A stretch of DNA of 64,000 nucleotides from Parabacteroides sp900760525 (GCF_049860805.1 NZ_CP187555.1:4774001-4838000); one strand, 5' to 3'; positions 1 to 8,459 are shown, counted from the first letter of the stretch. Notes: generated from the sequence alone by a model not told the origin. Numbers and translations: made by a program.

Positions 1-280
1 TTGCATCTTCATGCAGCCCGTTCAGGTCGAGCGAGACTGTTTCATCTTCTGATTTGGGAGCCGGAATCTGTTTGGACATGAGCGGATTTCCCGAGTCATT
101 GCCGTAAGCAGCCAAAACGATCTGATAGGTGGAAGGCCAGGCTTCCAATCCACTGAAGGAGACTTCCATTGTCACTTTGAGTCCTTCTGTCCCTCCAGTT
201 TCTTCGGGATGCAGATCCCCGTCGTCGCAGGAGGTAGACAGTAGGCACACAGCAAAAAATGTATATATGATCTTATTCAT
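1..280 (-). CDS. Small lipoprotein, last gene of the imelysin operon (partial)
   Basis: The reading frame starts at the ATG at 280 and runs off the window. The N-terminus has a hydrophobic segment followed by LSTSC, a lipoprotein signal with Cys at about residue 18, then an acidic stretch (DDGD), so it should be a lipidated envelope protein. The visible 93 residues resemble an immunoglobulin-like or beta-sandwich fold but I do not recognise the family. Only 17 bp separate it from the porin gene upstream, so it is the last visible member of the operon. Function is unknown; a role with the neighbouring imelysin and heme protein is inferred from position only. Confidence 0.75.
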   Translation of the reverse strand, partial: MNKIIYTFFAVCLLSTSCDDGDLHPEETGGTEGLKVTMEVSFSGLEAWPSTYQIVLAAYGNDSGNPLMSKQIPAPKSEDETVSLDLNGLHEDA

Positions 281-297
281 TTAATTTTTTACTATTG

Positions 298-1536
298 TTA
301 GAAAGAGTATTGCAACATGGCGATTGCCGAATGCATAGGCATATTGAGTGCGTCGTTGTCACGATCTAATTGGGTATCATGTCCGGTACGTCCCATATAT
401 TGGTACATAACCTGCAACTTCAGGTTGAAATTGGAAAAGAAATAATTAAAGCCGGCGGCAGGCATATTCATAAGGCCTTTTTTATTCGCGCCGTTCCGGT
501 CGTACCAGTCATAGCGGGCAGCCAATTGCATCTTGTCTGTTACAAAGTATCCGACTTGGGCATAAGCCCCCCAGAAGTTGTATGCTTTGGATATTTGTTG
601 GCGTTTAGTGAATTTCATATTCATCCAATAAGCCTCAGCTGTGACGTACCAGCGGTTTTTTAACCACGCAAATTCGAATCCGGCACGGAAATCGTTTGTA
701 CTTTCACTTTCCGATTCGACATTATAAGATGTGGAGAGCGCGAAAAGCATCTTGTCGTTTGTCAAATCATCCGGATTCCCCTGGTAAGAAGGCATTTCGC
801 CTTTAGGCATATAAGCGATACGTCCTGCATACAGGAGAGAAGGCAACCATTTATGATCGTCGCTCATCGTTTTCCCTGCGGTGTTGACATCTATGCCGCT
901 TCCGTTGAAAATCCCGACTCCGTAGTCCCATTTCCGGTCGATCAGTCCGTGGAGTTCGATTCCGAGGTCGAAGCCTGTGGCAAAGATAGGGTTGACGGCA
1001 TTTAAAGAATAAGGGATATTGACCCTCGTTGTCAGCGATGACGGCAAAGAAGGGAACAACGTTTCACCCAGTGTTACTAAGTAAGCCTGATGTCCGGGTG
1101 TCTTAAATTTACCGACTTTCAGGCGGAGAGATTCCTTCATGTTTACATCGAACCAGGCCTGTTGCAATAAAGCCCCGCCACTTTTTGCCGCGTTAAGGGT
1201 AAAGTTGAACGTAACCTTGCCAAAAGCCTTTCCTGAAAATCCGAGCAGGGCATTCGGAATCGCAAATCCGGAGTTGGCGATACGATCTACTTCCGACAGG
1301 TCCAGATCTTCGTCGTCATAGTAATTGAAGTTGCCGGATGCCTGAATCAAGACATAAGGCTTCAAGAGAAAATCTCCTGCTTTTGTATTGAATGAAAATC
1401 CTTTTTTACCAGCTAAAGAGACAACGTCGTTTTCTACATATTTGTCATCGATCGATTTTGTCTGTGCGTAAGTTGCAGAAGGTAAAGCCGTATATAGGAT
1501 AGCTGCTGCTAACCATTGTCTGAAAAATGATTTCAT
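298..1536 (-). CDS. Outer-membrane porin, phosphate-selective porin O/P-like
   Basis: A 412-residue protein with a Sec signal peptide (cleavage near SATYAQ, residue 24) and alternating amphipathic strands rich in Tyr, Trp and Phe. It ends in a terminal Phe (LQYSF), the usual C-terminal signature of beta-barrel outer-membrane proteins. Length and strand pattern fit the OprO/OprP-like porin families common in Bacteroidetes. It lies 24 bp downstream of the di-heme oxidoreductase and 17 bp upstream of a lipoprotein. It probably passes a small solute or metal complex for the operon; the substrate cannot be read from sequence. Confidence 0.75.
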   Translation of the reverse strand: MKSFFRQWLAAAILYTALPSATYAQTKSIDDKYVENDVVSLAGKKGFSFNTKAGDFLLKPYVLIQASGNFNYYDDEDLDLSEVDRIANSGFAIPNALLGFSGKAFGKVTFNFTLNAAKSGGALLQQAWFDVNMKESLRLKVGKFKTPGHQAYLVTLGETLFPSLPSSLTTRVNIPYSLNAVNPIFATGFDLGIELHGLIDRKWDYGVGIFNGSGIDVNTAGKTMSDDHKWLPSLLYAGRIAYMPKGEMPSYQGNPDDLTNDKMLFALSTSYNVESESESTNDFRAGFEFAWLKNRWYVTAEAYWMNMKFTKRQQISKAYNFWGAYAQVGYFVTDKMQLAARYDWYDRNGANKKGLMNMPAAGFNYFFSNFNLKLQVMYQYMGRTGHDTQLDRDNDALNMPMHSAIAMLQYSF

Positions 1537-1560
1537 GTGTATATAATTAATATCGTATTA

Positions 1561-2967
1561 TTATAATGAATTCAGGAATTTGAGAACGGCCGCCCGTTCT
1601 TCTTTGCTCATCCGGGCGAATAATTCGCGTGACACCTGGCCTTCGCCGTCATGCCACATGATGGCTTCTGTCAGATTCCGGGCACGTCCGTCATGCAGGA
1701 AATAAGTATGTCCATTTACTTTTTCCTGAAGTCCGATTCCCCACAGTGGGGTTGTGCGCCATTCACATCCTTGTGCGAGTCCGCTTACGTATTGGTCATC
1801 CAGCCCGATCCCCATATCATGCAACAGGTAGTCCGAATAGGGATGTATGGTCTGGCTGCCGAGCCAGGGCAGTTTGGTTCCGTTAAGCAAGACAGCCCCG
1901 CGCGGTCGGGTATGCAAGGTCGGGGTATGGCAAAGATGGCATTTGGCTTGATAAAACAATTCCTCACCCTTCTTTACCGTTTCGTCGTTTACGTTACGGC
2001 GGTAGGGTACTCCTAAACTATGCAGGTAGAGGTCGACATCTTCCATATCGCGCGTTGTGATTTGTATGCCGTTCATCGCCATGCCCATCATCTGGACCTG
2101 TCCGAAGCAGACCTCGAAAGGATAGCGGTCGTTCGTCACGCCCATATCGGACGAGAAGCCCAGTTCGACGGTCAGGTCGGCATGCTGGGCTTTATTGCCG
2201 CTGACACCGATCTGGTATACGCCGCGTTCTGTTATGTAGTTGAGCCGGCCGCTGATCCCATACTGCGGGTAGTTGCTTTGCTCGGCCAGTTTTTTCAGTT
2301 CGTCATGGTCAAGCGCCATCATTTGTCCCATCCCCACATGCCGTAGAGGAATACGTACGGTTATGTTGAGGTCTTCGGGACGGATGCTGTCGGCATACCA
2401 TTCGGTGATTTTGTAGTGAGGCGTGAGCAACGAATAGGTTTCCCCATCGGGGAAAGATTTGGTCTCTTCCGTGTAGGTCACACTCAGTTTACCTTCGGGT
2501 TCCACTCCATAAATGGACTGGTCGTGCAGAACACGGCCGTAATCCCGGAAGAAAGCCCCGTTTTTGCGGGAAATATAAACGAGCATGGAAGAAAAGTTGT
2601 ATTTTCCGGAACCTCCGACAGTATGTAACGTCGGTTCCGTCCGTCCTGCATTTTTGTGGCATGCTCCACACGAGTAACCCGCATAGACAGGGCCCATACC
2701 ACCCGTATAAGGATCGTCGTCTCCTGTCCGGGCATCATCATAAAGAGCATCCCCTGTCGTGAAGCGGGTTAAAAGCTCATCTTCGACCCACGAGGCAGGT
2801 TGGTCGTATGCTTTGCTCGAAGACATAAAAGTCGTTGATATGCCGGCTGAAAGCTCTTCCGGTTTGGCGACTTCACCGCTTGTCTTTAATATAAGCGTGT
2901 CATCCAGCCCTTTTTCGCAGGAAAACAGGCAGACGGATAACAGGGATAATTGGATTATAAATTTCAT
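1561..2967 (-). CDS. Di-heme oxidoreductase (DUF1111/DHOR family) lipoprotein
   Basis: A 468-residue exported protein with lipobox LFSC at residue 17. It has two c-type heme-binding CxxCH motifs: CGACH near residues 100-104 and CHLCH near 345-349. This arrangement and the HDGRA block near the C-terminus match the di-heme oxidoreductase family formerly called DUF1111 and often annotated as thiol oxidoreductase. In other bacteria the family is repeatedly found next to imelysin genes in iron-regulated loci, as here (imelysin ends 29 bp upstream). It probably carries out an electron-transfer step at the outer surface or in the periplasm; heme attachment needs a cytochrome c maturation system not in this window. 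Confidence 0.85.
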   Translation of the reverse strand: MKFIIQLSLLSVCLFSCEKGLDDTLILKTSGEVAKPEELSAGISTTFMSSSKAYDQPASWVEDELLTRFTTGDALYDDARTGDDDPYTGGMGPVYAGYSCGACHKNAGRTEPTLHTVGGSGKYNFSSMLVYISRKNGAFFRDYGRVLHDQSIYGVEPEGKLSVTYTEETKSFPDGETYSLLTPHYKITEWYADSIRPEDLNITVRIPLRHVGMGQMMALDHDELKKLAEQSNYPQYGISGRLNYITERGVYQIGVSGNKAQHADLTVELGFSSDMGVTNDRYPFEVCFGQVQMMGMAMNGIQITTRDMEDVDLYLHSLGVPYRRNVNDETVKKGEELFYQAKCHLCHTPTLHTRPRGAVLLNGTKLPWLGSQTIHPYSDYLLHDMGIGLDDQYVSGLAQGCEWRTTPLWGIGLQEKVNGHTYFLHDGRARNLTEAIMWHDGEGQVSRELFARMSKEERAAVLKFLNSL

Positions 2968-2996
2968 TTTTTGCTGTGTTTAATGAAACTGGAAAA

Positions 2997-4124
2997 TTAA
3001 TCCAGCTTCAAAGCTCCTTTAGCTTGTGTCAGAGCGTCACTCAGGTTTGCACAAGCGTCCATGGCTGCTTCAATTTCGGCATTGCTTGTCAGGTTGCTGC
3101 GGAAAGGTGCAGGAATCTTGTTGATCATTGTTTTTGCATTATCGATGGCATCTTTCAAATTCTGGTCAACGTCCAGATTGACACTTTTAACTAGTTCGGA
3201 AAGGCTTGTTCCACGATCGCCCTCGATTCCTCCCAGATAAGAATTTTCGATGCTGACGATATTGTCGGTATAGTCCTTCAGCGAGTTCCAGCTATACCAG
3301 GATTCAACGGCTAAGACACCCTCTTCCTTATTTGTTTTGTATTTGTTGTACGGTTCTCCGATTTTAGCATCTCCGACTTCACCGGCAATATCGATGCAAC
3401 CGTCGAAGATTTGTCCGATTACGACAGCCAGCGAACCGAAACGATCCGTATTATGCTGCTTGAATTCATTGCCGAAGCAAGTTGAATATTTATCGACGGC
3501 CCCATCTTTGGACCAGGTGTAATACAAGGTTTCCGTATCTTTAAGCAGGCGTTCGGTTACGATCTTGGTATATTGGATTTCCTCGTCTTTGACTGTCGAG
3601 GCATCCCGGGGCTGTCCTTCGTTGAACAACAGGTATTCAAGTGTATGGAAACCACGGACTCCGAAAGCCGCTTCGCTTTCACCCTCTACTGCTCCCCAGT
3701 TTTTGTTTTCCAGAATTGCATTGATCTCGGTCATTTCCAGAGGCCAGGAGTCCAAGGAAGGGTCCAGGTTTTCGTATTCGGCGGGTCCGTAAAGAAAGGC
3801 TTCGCTCTCTTCCCAAGGTTCACGCGCCTCACGCCATGCCGTACAAGCAGCATCCAAGTTGGCTTGGGTCTTGTTGCTCAGGAAAGTGGTGACCGCCGTA
3901 TGCATGATTGTCACTTTATCAAGCATATCTTTGTAAGTCGGGACTACTGTTTTATCGACATAAGCCTCTACAGCAGCCTGTGCTTTTGTTTGGTCTACAA
4001 TGTTCTCGAATGTGTTACCACCTTCATTACCTGTACTCTCTTCGTCGCAGGAAACACAAGTGAAAGCCAGTGCCGCACTCATAGCTGCCCCCATTACCCA
4101 TGAATAAATTTGATTTCTTTTCAT
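2997..4124 (-). CDS. Imelysin family protein (peptidase M75-like), iron-regulated type
   Basis: A 375-residue predicted lipoprotein with FTCVSC at residues 21-26, then an all-helical body. The imelysin hallmark GxHxxE is present as GFHTLE at residues 158-163. The family includes IrpA, EfeO and insulin-cleaving membrane proteins; in most members the motif is thought to bind metal rather than cut peptides. It follows the first porin gene after 33 bp and precedes the di-heme oxidoreductase by 29 bp. The combination of imelysin, DHOR and porins suggests an iron acquisition or iron oxidation system. Iron specificity is an inference from family context. Confidence 0.85.
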   Translation of the reverse strand: MKRNQIYSWVMGAAMSAALAFTCVSCDEESTGNEGGNTFENIVDQTKAQAAVEAYVDKTVVPTYKDMLDKVTIMHTAVTTFLSNKTQANLDAACTAWREAREPWEESEAFLYGPAEYENLDPSLDSWPLEMTEINAILENKNWGAVEGESEAAFGVRGFHTLEYLLFNEGQPRDASTVKDEEIQYTKIVTERLLKDTETLYYTWSKDGAVDKYSTCFGNEFKQHNTDRFGSLAVVIGQIFDGCIDIAGEVGDAKIGEPYNKYKTNKEEGVLAVESWYSWNSLKDYTDNIVSIENSYLGGIEGDRGTSLSELVKSVNLDVDQNLKDAIDNAKTMINKIPAPFRSNLTSNAEIEAAMDACANLSDALTQAKGALKLD

Positions 4125-4157
4125 TTTTTGTTTGTTATAAATTAGGTTATAAATATT

Positions 4158-5462
4158 TTATTTTGACAGGAACCAGCCTACATAGGCCAACCCGACAGAG
4201 ATCTGGTTTTCACAGTTGAAGTCTCCTCCTCCTATCCGGCGGTTGATGTAATCCGCCTTTACGACTAAATTGGGCAGCGCATAATAGTTTACGCCTACTG
4301 TGAAAGCTGAAACCTTGAAACGTCTGTCTGCCGTAATGCCTTCTGCAACATCTTCCATCGTGTTGTAATATTCATAGCGTACAAAAGGAAAGACGCGTAT
4401 TGCGTTTTTCGAGTCGTTGAAAAGCGAAACAACATTGTAGCCTATCTCGCCTGCGTAGCTTGCAGCATTTTTAGCAACGGTGGTACGCGTGTATCCCGTG
4501 CTGCTGCTCATTTGGGCGATCCGACGGTTCAGCATATAGCTGTCGCTCAGATTCCCGTAAACAGCGTTTGCACGTGCAACCAGGTTACGGCTTTTGTATT
4601 GTGCGTCGAACGTGAAGATGTTTACATCAGCCTGAAGGTCGGAAGTCTTACTGGGCTTGGACGCGTTTTTGGCTGTCCGGTTATAATAGAAGGAGGCGCC
4701 TAAGCGTAATTCCTGTATGGGTGTATAGTTCAGGCGTGCGGCGACTGCGGGAGATGTAAAGCAGTCAACTTCGAACATCCCTTGTTTGCCGCTGGCAATC
4801 CAGTTTTCGCGGGAGAAGCCCAACGGGTCGAGTCCGGCAACCAACATGGCTTCGTAATCGAATTTCCCGAATGTGCCGAAAAATGCAATCCCGTTTTCAT
4901 GCCAGGTAGACGGCAGGATGGTCGTTTCGCCTTCCGGACGGTAGACGCCGAAAAAGTTGACAGGCTCGTGATGGGCGTTTGTCAACCCGACGGGTACGAT
5001 CAGGTGGCCGGCACGTACGTTAAACGATTTATGTATGAGTTTTGTGATATGGAATTGTTCAAGAGCCACTTCTCCGCCCTTTTCGATCTCAGTTTCGTAT
5101 TCGCCGTTTTCAGAGCGCCATTCTATTTCGCGTGCAACTCCGGTCCCTCCGTATTCGAATTCTATCTCGGCTCCCAATATCCAGGTAGGGGAAAATTTGT
5201 AATCGAAGGCTAAGACGAAGCGTGGGATAGAAATGGTTCCTCTGTTTTCTTTGGCCGATCCGTTGGGGGTAATCCTGTTTTGGCTATAATCCATATAGCT
5301 TGCAGCCATTTCCCCATATCCGCCGAAACGGAACTTATTATATCCGCTCGCGTAAATCCCGGCAGATTCTTCTGCCGCTGTCGAAGTACTGTTCTCTTGT
5401 GCAAATGCCGTTGCACAAGACGTAAGTAGAGTAATTGCTAATAAATTAGTTAACCTTTTCAT
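4158..5462 (-). CDS. Outer-membrane porin, first gene of the imelysin operon
   Basis: A 434-residue beta-barrel protein with a signal peptide ending near TAFAQ (residue 22) and an N-terminal FRFGGYGEM strand typical of phosphate-selective-porin-like proteins. The start at 5462 is preceded by a good promoter (TAATTTTG box at 5482-5489, minus strand). It is the first gene of the five-gene operon. It differs from the other porin in the operon, so two barrels serve the same locus. The C-terminus ends in FLSK rather than a terminal aromatic, a little unusual for this class. Substrate unknown; metal or a metal chelate is likely from context. Confidence 0.78.
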   Translation of the reverse strand: MKRLTNLLAITLLTSCATAFAQENSTSTAAEESAGIYASGYNKFRFGGYGEMAASYMDYSQNRITPNGSAKENRGTISIPRFVLAFDYKFSPTWILGAEIEFEYGGTGVAREIEWRSENGEYETEIEKGGEVALEQFHITKLIHKSFNVRAGHLIVPVGLTNAHHEPVNFFGVYRPEGETTILPSTWHENGIAFFGTFGKFDYEAMLVAGLDPLGFSRENWIASGKQGMFEVDCFTSPAVAARLNYTPIQELRLGASFYYNRTAKNASKPSKTSDLQADVNIFTFDAQYKSRNLVARANAVYGNLSDSYMLNRRIAQMSSSTGYTRTTVAKNAASYAGEIGYNVVSLFNDSKNAIRVFPFVRYEYYNTMEDVAEGITADRRFKVSAFTVGVNYYALPNLVVKADYINRRIGGGDFNCENQISVGLAYVGWFLSK

Positions 5463-5481
5463 TGCATTTTGAAATTTTTGG

Positions 5482-5512
5482 CAAAATTAGAGGGGTTACG
5501 AACGGTGTGCAA
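5482..5512 (-). promoter_or_regulatory. Promoter of the porin-imelysin-DHOR operon
   Basis: On the minus strand TTG (5510-5512) is followed by a 20-bp spacer and TAATTTTG (5482-5489), matching the Bacteroidales consensus TTTG-N19/21-TAnnTTTG. The -7 box lies 20 bp upstream of the first ATG. Confidence 0.7.
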
Positions 5513-5522
5513 TCGCAATAAG

Positions 5523-5620
5523 TAGGTAAAAAGCCGCTGTTGTTACCTATTTGTAGGTATTATATCTCAATATCACCCTGAATAGGTAGCGAGAAGCGCT
5601 TTTTTACTTACATATAGGTA
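5523..5620. promoter_or_regulatory. Cluster of TAGGTA boxes, candidate operator
   Basis: TAGGTA occurs at 5523-5528, 5554-5559, 5583-5588 and 5615-5620. The second copy forms an inverted repeat with TACCTA at 5544-5549 across TTTG. The cluster sits exactly between the operon promoter on the minus strand and the small-RNA promoter on the plus strand, so one regulator could control both. The regulator is not identified. Confidence 0.4.
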
Positions 5621-5651
5621 TTGTGGGAGAACGGAAGTGCCCGTATCTTTG
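5621..5651 (+). promoter_or_regulatory. Promoter of a divergent small RNA
   Basis: TTG at 5621-5623, a 20-bp spacer and TATCTTTG at 5644-5651 form a consensus Bacteroidales promoter. No credible coding region follows before the terminator that ends near 5810. Confidence 0.65.
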
Positions 5652-5657
5652 CAATGT

Positions 5658-5810
5658 CATTAAGAAAGTAACACTATTAGTATAATCGCTATATCAAAAC
5701 CTTTTGCTAATATGTAAGCATATAAGATGATTAGTTATGTCGGAAAGTTTTTATTGGTTATTTCCGATATAAAAAAGAAGCTTCTCTGGGAAGAAAGGCT
5801 TCTTTTTTAT
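5658..5810 (+). ncRNA. Candidate small RNA of about 150 nt
   Basis: A consensus promoter lies just upstream and a strong terminator closes the region. Inside is a hairpin with arms TCGGAAA (5740-5746) and TTTCCGA (5761-5767). The terminator stem pairs AAAAAAGAAGC (5771-5781) with GCTTCTTTTTT (5798-5808). The only ATG frame reads through the terminator and looks random. It may be a regulatory RNA tied to the adjacent operon. Family unknown. Confidence 0.5.
5771..5808 (+). terminator. Rho-independent terminator of the small RNA
   Basis: An 11-bp perfect stem, AAAAAAGAAGC with GCTTCTTTTTT, with the U-tract embedded in the 3' arm. Confidence 0.75.
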
Positions 5811-5924
5811 TTTAAGACTTCCGCTATTTTACCGGGCTACGGTTTTTGGGGGGGCTTACCCGATATTTAATATTGGATGTCAGTCTCCTTCGGTGCCGCA
5901 CATATCCCAATAAGCAAATAGATC

Positions 5925-6475
5925 ATTTATCTGTTACTTTTGGCTTGATCCAAAAGTAACCAAAAGATCAAGGCCGAACCTGCTTCGCTACTCCGTTCCC
6001 TTCGTTCGCTGTCGCGTCTGAAACTCGCTTCGCTCAAACAGCAGACGCTCCGGACGCTCACTGCGGTCACTGCGCTTAACGCTCACCAGCTTAGGCCGGA
6101 GATAGAGCCTGACGGCTCTGTTGAGGATGGTGCTACTGCCGGCTTTGTTGTTCTGTTGACAGCTTCAAGTGCGGGAACAGGCTTGTCCCCGTGCCCCACA
6201 CGGGGACGCTAAAGGACCTCCGGTATTATAAAAGAACTGCCGATATCGTAAAAGAACTGTCGGTGTCGGCCATCCCAAGAGAAAGCGCAGCTTTCTAAGA
6301 AAGGCCTAAGCGGGTGGGCGTAAAGCGGAGGGTAAAGGCGAAGCGTCCGGAGCCTGCGCTGTTTGAGCGAAGCGAGTTTCGCAGGCGACAGCGTAGCCTT
6401 TGCCCGGAGTAGCCCAGCCGGTTAAGCCTTGATCTTTTGGTTACTTTTGGATCAAGCCAAAAGTAACAGATAAAT
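5925..6475. repeat. Long inverted repeat element (about 550 bp)
   Basis: The outer 50 bp are a perfect inverted repeat (5925-5974 with 6426-6475), containing the palindromic-looking motif ACTTTTGGCTTGATCCAAAAGT. Homology continues inward at lower identity to about 6097 and 6304, including a CTCGCTTCGCTCAAACAGC block on both arms. The spacer of about 200 bp holds two tandem copies of a roughly 20-bp unit containing TAAAAGAACTG (about 6219-6260). No protein is encoded with confidence. The GC-rich arms differ from the AT-rich surroundings. It resembles dispersed intergenic repeats of Bacteroidales and has no transposase. Confidence 0.7.
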
Positions 6476-6593
6476 TAATAGTTTCGCATTTCCCTCAAAA
6501 CGCCCCTTATTGTCATCTCTGGCTTATTGTAATCTATGTTCCCAACCAAATAAACGGAAAGATTTTAAAACAAATTAAGAATATTGCAAAAAT

Positions 6594-7592
6594 CTAAGCC
6601 GTTTGGTCGAAAGTTTGGTTCCTGACCAATGCACAGATTCGATGTATCAGTTTGTTTCTAATATTGTTTATAACTAAATTATGATGCTTCCCCTCTTCTC
6701 TTTTGCGCCTGTAATATTCTCTTAATATTGGATCATGTATGGCAGCGGTTCGTGCCGCTTGGGTGAGTAGCGTGTTTAGTTTTTTATTGGCAAATCCACT
6801 TGTCTTGGCATTGCTTTTGACACTGGAGCCGGAGGTTCGTTGGAACGGTACCACTCCCGCATAGCAGGCCAGCTTGCGCGGATCGTCAAAACAGGTGAAG
6901 TTTTCGGTATAAACGATCAAAGCAAGGGCGTTGACAAAAGCCACGCCTTTGATGGATGTAATACGCTCATAATTGTTTTTGATCTCCTCTTCACTGTTGA
7001 TCAGATCCATTATTTCCTTTTCCACATCTTTTATTTCACGGTTCAAGTTATCCACTTGTGTCAGGCTATGTTGATATATGTAATCTGTTGCGTGATTCCC
7101 TTTTAGGACCGAATGGAGTTCTTTGGCATGTACCAATGCTTCATTTTTCATTTTCACCAATAAATCACGGAATGTGAAAAATGAGTGCAGCGCCCGGATG
7201 GTTTCCGTATTGGGGGTATAGACCTTGGCCATATCCTCGAAACGGCAAGCGTATTGTGCGATCAGCAATGAATCCAATTTATCGTTTTTCCCGCGTTGCA
7301 TGCCGCTGCTGTGTTTGATCCTGTAAGGATGTTCCAGCCACAGTGTATAACCCTCGTGCGCGAGAGTGTTACTCAAACAAACGCTGTAAAGTCCCGTGTT
7401 CTCACCGCAAAAGAGCATCTGATCTTTGCCTGTCTGCGGATAGCTATCACAAAGCCATGCCAACAGACTCTCATGTCCGGCAACATCATTACTGAACTCA
7501 CGGTGGACACCTGAAGATATGTTTTCTTTCTCTATCACACTTACATCTACTTTTTTCTTGGAGAAATCAATCCCGATAAATAATTTATTCAT
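6594..7592 (-). CDS. IS110-family recombinase (DEDD RuvC-like plus Transposase_20), copy 1
   Basis: 332 residues from the ATG at 7592. A longer in-frame start at 7667 lies inside the bridge-RNA region and is unlikely. The N-terminal RuvC-like domain shows GIDFSKKKVD (Asp9), FCGENTG (Glu near 62) and KNDKLD (Asp pair near 101-104), the DEDD set. The C-terminal Transposase_20 domain contains SIKGVAFVNA and the ACYAGVVP-SGSS region with the serine nucleophile characteristic of IS110 enzymes. The protein is identical to the copy at 36670-37668. The enzyme should use the bridge RNA encoded just upstream to join the element ends to a target. Confidence 0.92.
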   Translation of the reverse strand: MNKLFIGIDFSKKKVDVSVIEKENISSGVHREFSNDVAGHESLLAWLCDSYPQTGKDQMLFCGENTGLYSVCLSNTLAHEGYTLWLEHPYRIKHSSGMQRGKNDKLDSLLIAQYACRFEDMAKVYTPNTETIRALHSFFTFRDLLVKMKNEALVHAKELHSVLKGNHATDYIYQHSLTQVDNLNREIKDVEKEIMDLINSEEEIKNNYERITSIKGVAFVNALALIVYTENFTCFDDPRKLACYAGVVPFQRTSGSSVKSNAKTSGFANKKLNTLLTQAARTAAIHDPILREYYRRKREEGKHHNLVINNIRNKLIHRICALVRNQTFDQTA

Positions 7593-7616
7593 ACCTTTAT
7601 ATTGTTTTTGGATTAA

Positions 7617-7782
7617 CCGAAAGCAGGAATGGGCTACTACTCTAAATGATATCCTATTATATATCAATAATCTATTTAGTCTTTGCCTGCTTGACTAACG
7701 GAAGTCTGTTACAATAACTAGTCTTTAAAGACTATCGTTTTCCATTAGTGTACTTCCGTTAGTCGGTTAATTTAGTTTCTTC
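7617..7782 (-). ncRNA. IS110 bridge RNA, copy 1
   Basis: Exact mirror of the RNA described at 36480-36645. The target-binding stem-loop lies at 7693-7764 and the donor-binding stem-loop at 7621-7692, on the minus strand. The left target flank here reads GAAAAACTG instead of GGAAAACTG, one more mismatch to the left guide; the other three guides match perfectly. Confidence 0.75.
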
Positions 7783-7837
7783 ATACAACAAAGATATAAA
7801 TTAACCTCAGCTTCTTGCTTTACGCAAACTTAGAGTA

Positions 7838-8043
7838 CAGTTTTTCGAAATTCCCGTTGGTCTAAATCGAAATAGTAGCGCATAAAATTCGGTTTTCTAC
7901 CCCATGTATTTCAAATTACCCTTGCGGGTAATATTTTTTAAGAAACTCGTAATGATACAAAACGTTGAATAATAAATAGATATAAATATTCCCCTTTTAG
8001 TGGAGGTTCTTGTATGATTTAACATTTCAAAAAGACAGCTTCA
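7838..8043. repeat. Diverged dispersed repeat that hosts IS110 copy 1 (upstream side)
   Basis: The reverse complement aligns along its whole length with 36219-36424, with scattered substitutions (roughly four fifths identical by eye), whereas the IS itself is identical. It contains the conserved hairpin TTACCCGCAAGGGTAA. The downstream half of the repeat lies at about 6470-6529 (compare 37733-37790). The IS therefore inserted twice into the same spot of a pre-existing repeat. Confidence 0.65.
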
Positions 8044-8230
8044 CTTCTTGCCGAGAGTGAGCCCGAAATTGCCATCCACCCGTTTAGGCGTACTGATCGC
8101 CTGCGAGGAAGACCTGCTTGCCGATTTGAAGAAGGCGGGCTACATGAAAGGCCTGCATATCATTACGTCTCGACAGGTGACGATAGTGCTTGAACATCTG
8201 GGTGAACCGGAAAACTGGAACATAAAATAA
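8041..8230 (+). pseudogene. DUF4248 domain remnant
   Basis: The frame 8048-8230 encodes 60 residues ending in GLHIITSRQVTIVLEHLGEP, which matches the typical C-terminal half of DUF4248 proteins (lysine/glycine-rich linker, then ITP/SxQVxxIxxxLGEP). There is no proper start, and the N-terminal part seems to continue in another frame (LLAESEPEIAIHPF) near 8047-8090, suggesting a frameshift. Its 5' end merges with the IS-hosting repeat. DUF4248 genes in Bacteroidales often lie beside HU-like proteins and amidases; none remain here. Confidence 0.45.
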
Positions 8231-8459
8231 GTAAACGAATGCGCAATGATTTAACAAAAAAAGACACAAAGATTTGCGTTGCTCGAAAAACGTCCAAAAA
8301 TAGCCTTTTCATTAACTTGAACCGAAAAACTTAATTTGTTGATATATAAGGAAATGTGTAAAAAACAGACGGTTTAAAAAATGTTATTTTTTAAATGCCA
8401 AAAACAGGGAAATGCGTTTGTAAAATATTGATGTATAAGATATTATGAAGGCGGGAGAA

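Larger units (their letters stand above)
6530..7837 (-). mobile_element. IS110-family insertion sequence, copy 1
   Basis: The identical segment shared with copy 2 spans 6519-7844 here. Bridge-RNA guide matches place the functional ends at TA core dinucleotides (6530-6531 and 7836-7837), giving about 1306 bp plus one duplicated core. There are no terminal inverted repeats, as expected for IS110. The layout is a long non-coding left end, the recombinase gene, and a short right end of about 60 bp. Copy 2 is at 36425-37732 in opposite orientation. Confidence 0.85.

Noticed and set aside
2345..2365. ACGTACG motif in the di-heme oxidoreductase gene as another inversion site
   Set aside because: It lies in conserved coding sequence, lacks the flanking palindrome, and has no partner site nearby.
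5731..5880. Open frame from the ATG near 5728 in the small RNA region
   Set aside because: It reads straight through the terminator hairpin and encodes no plausible protein.
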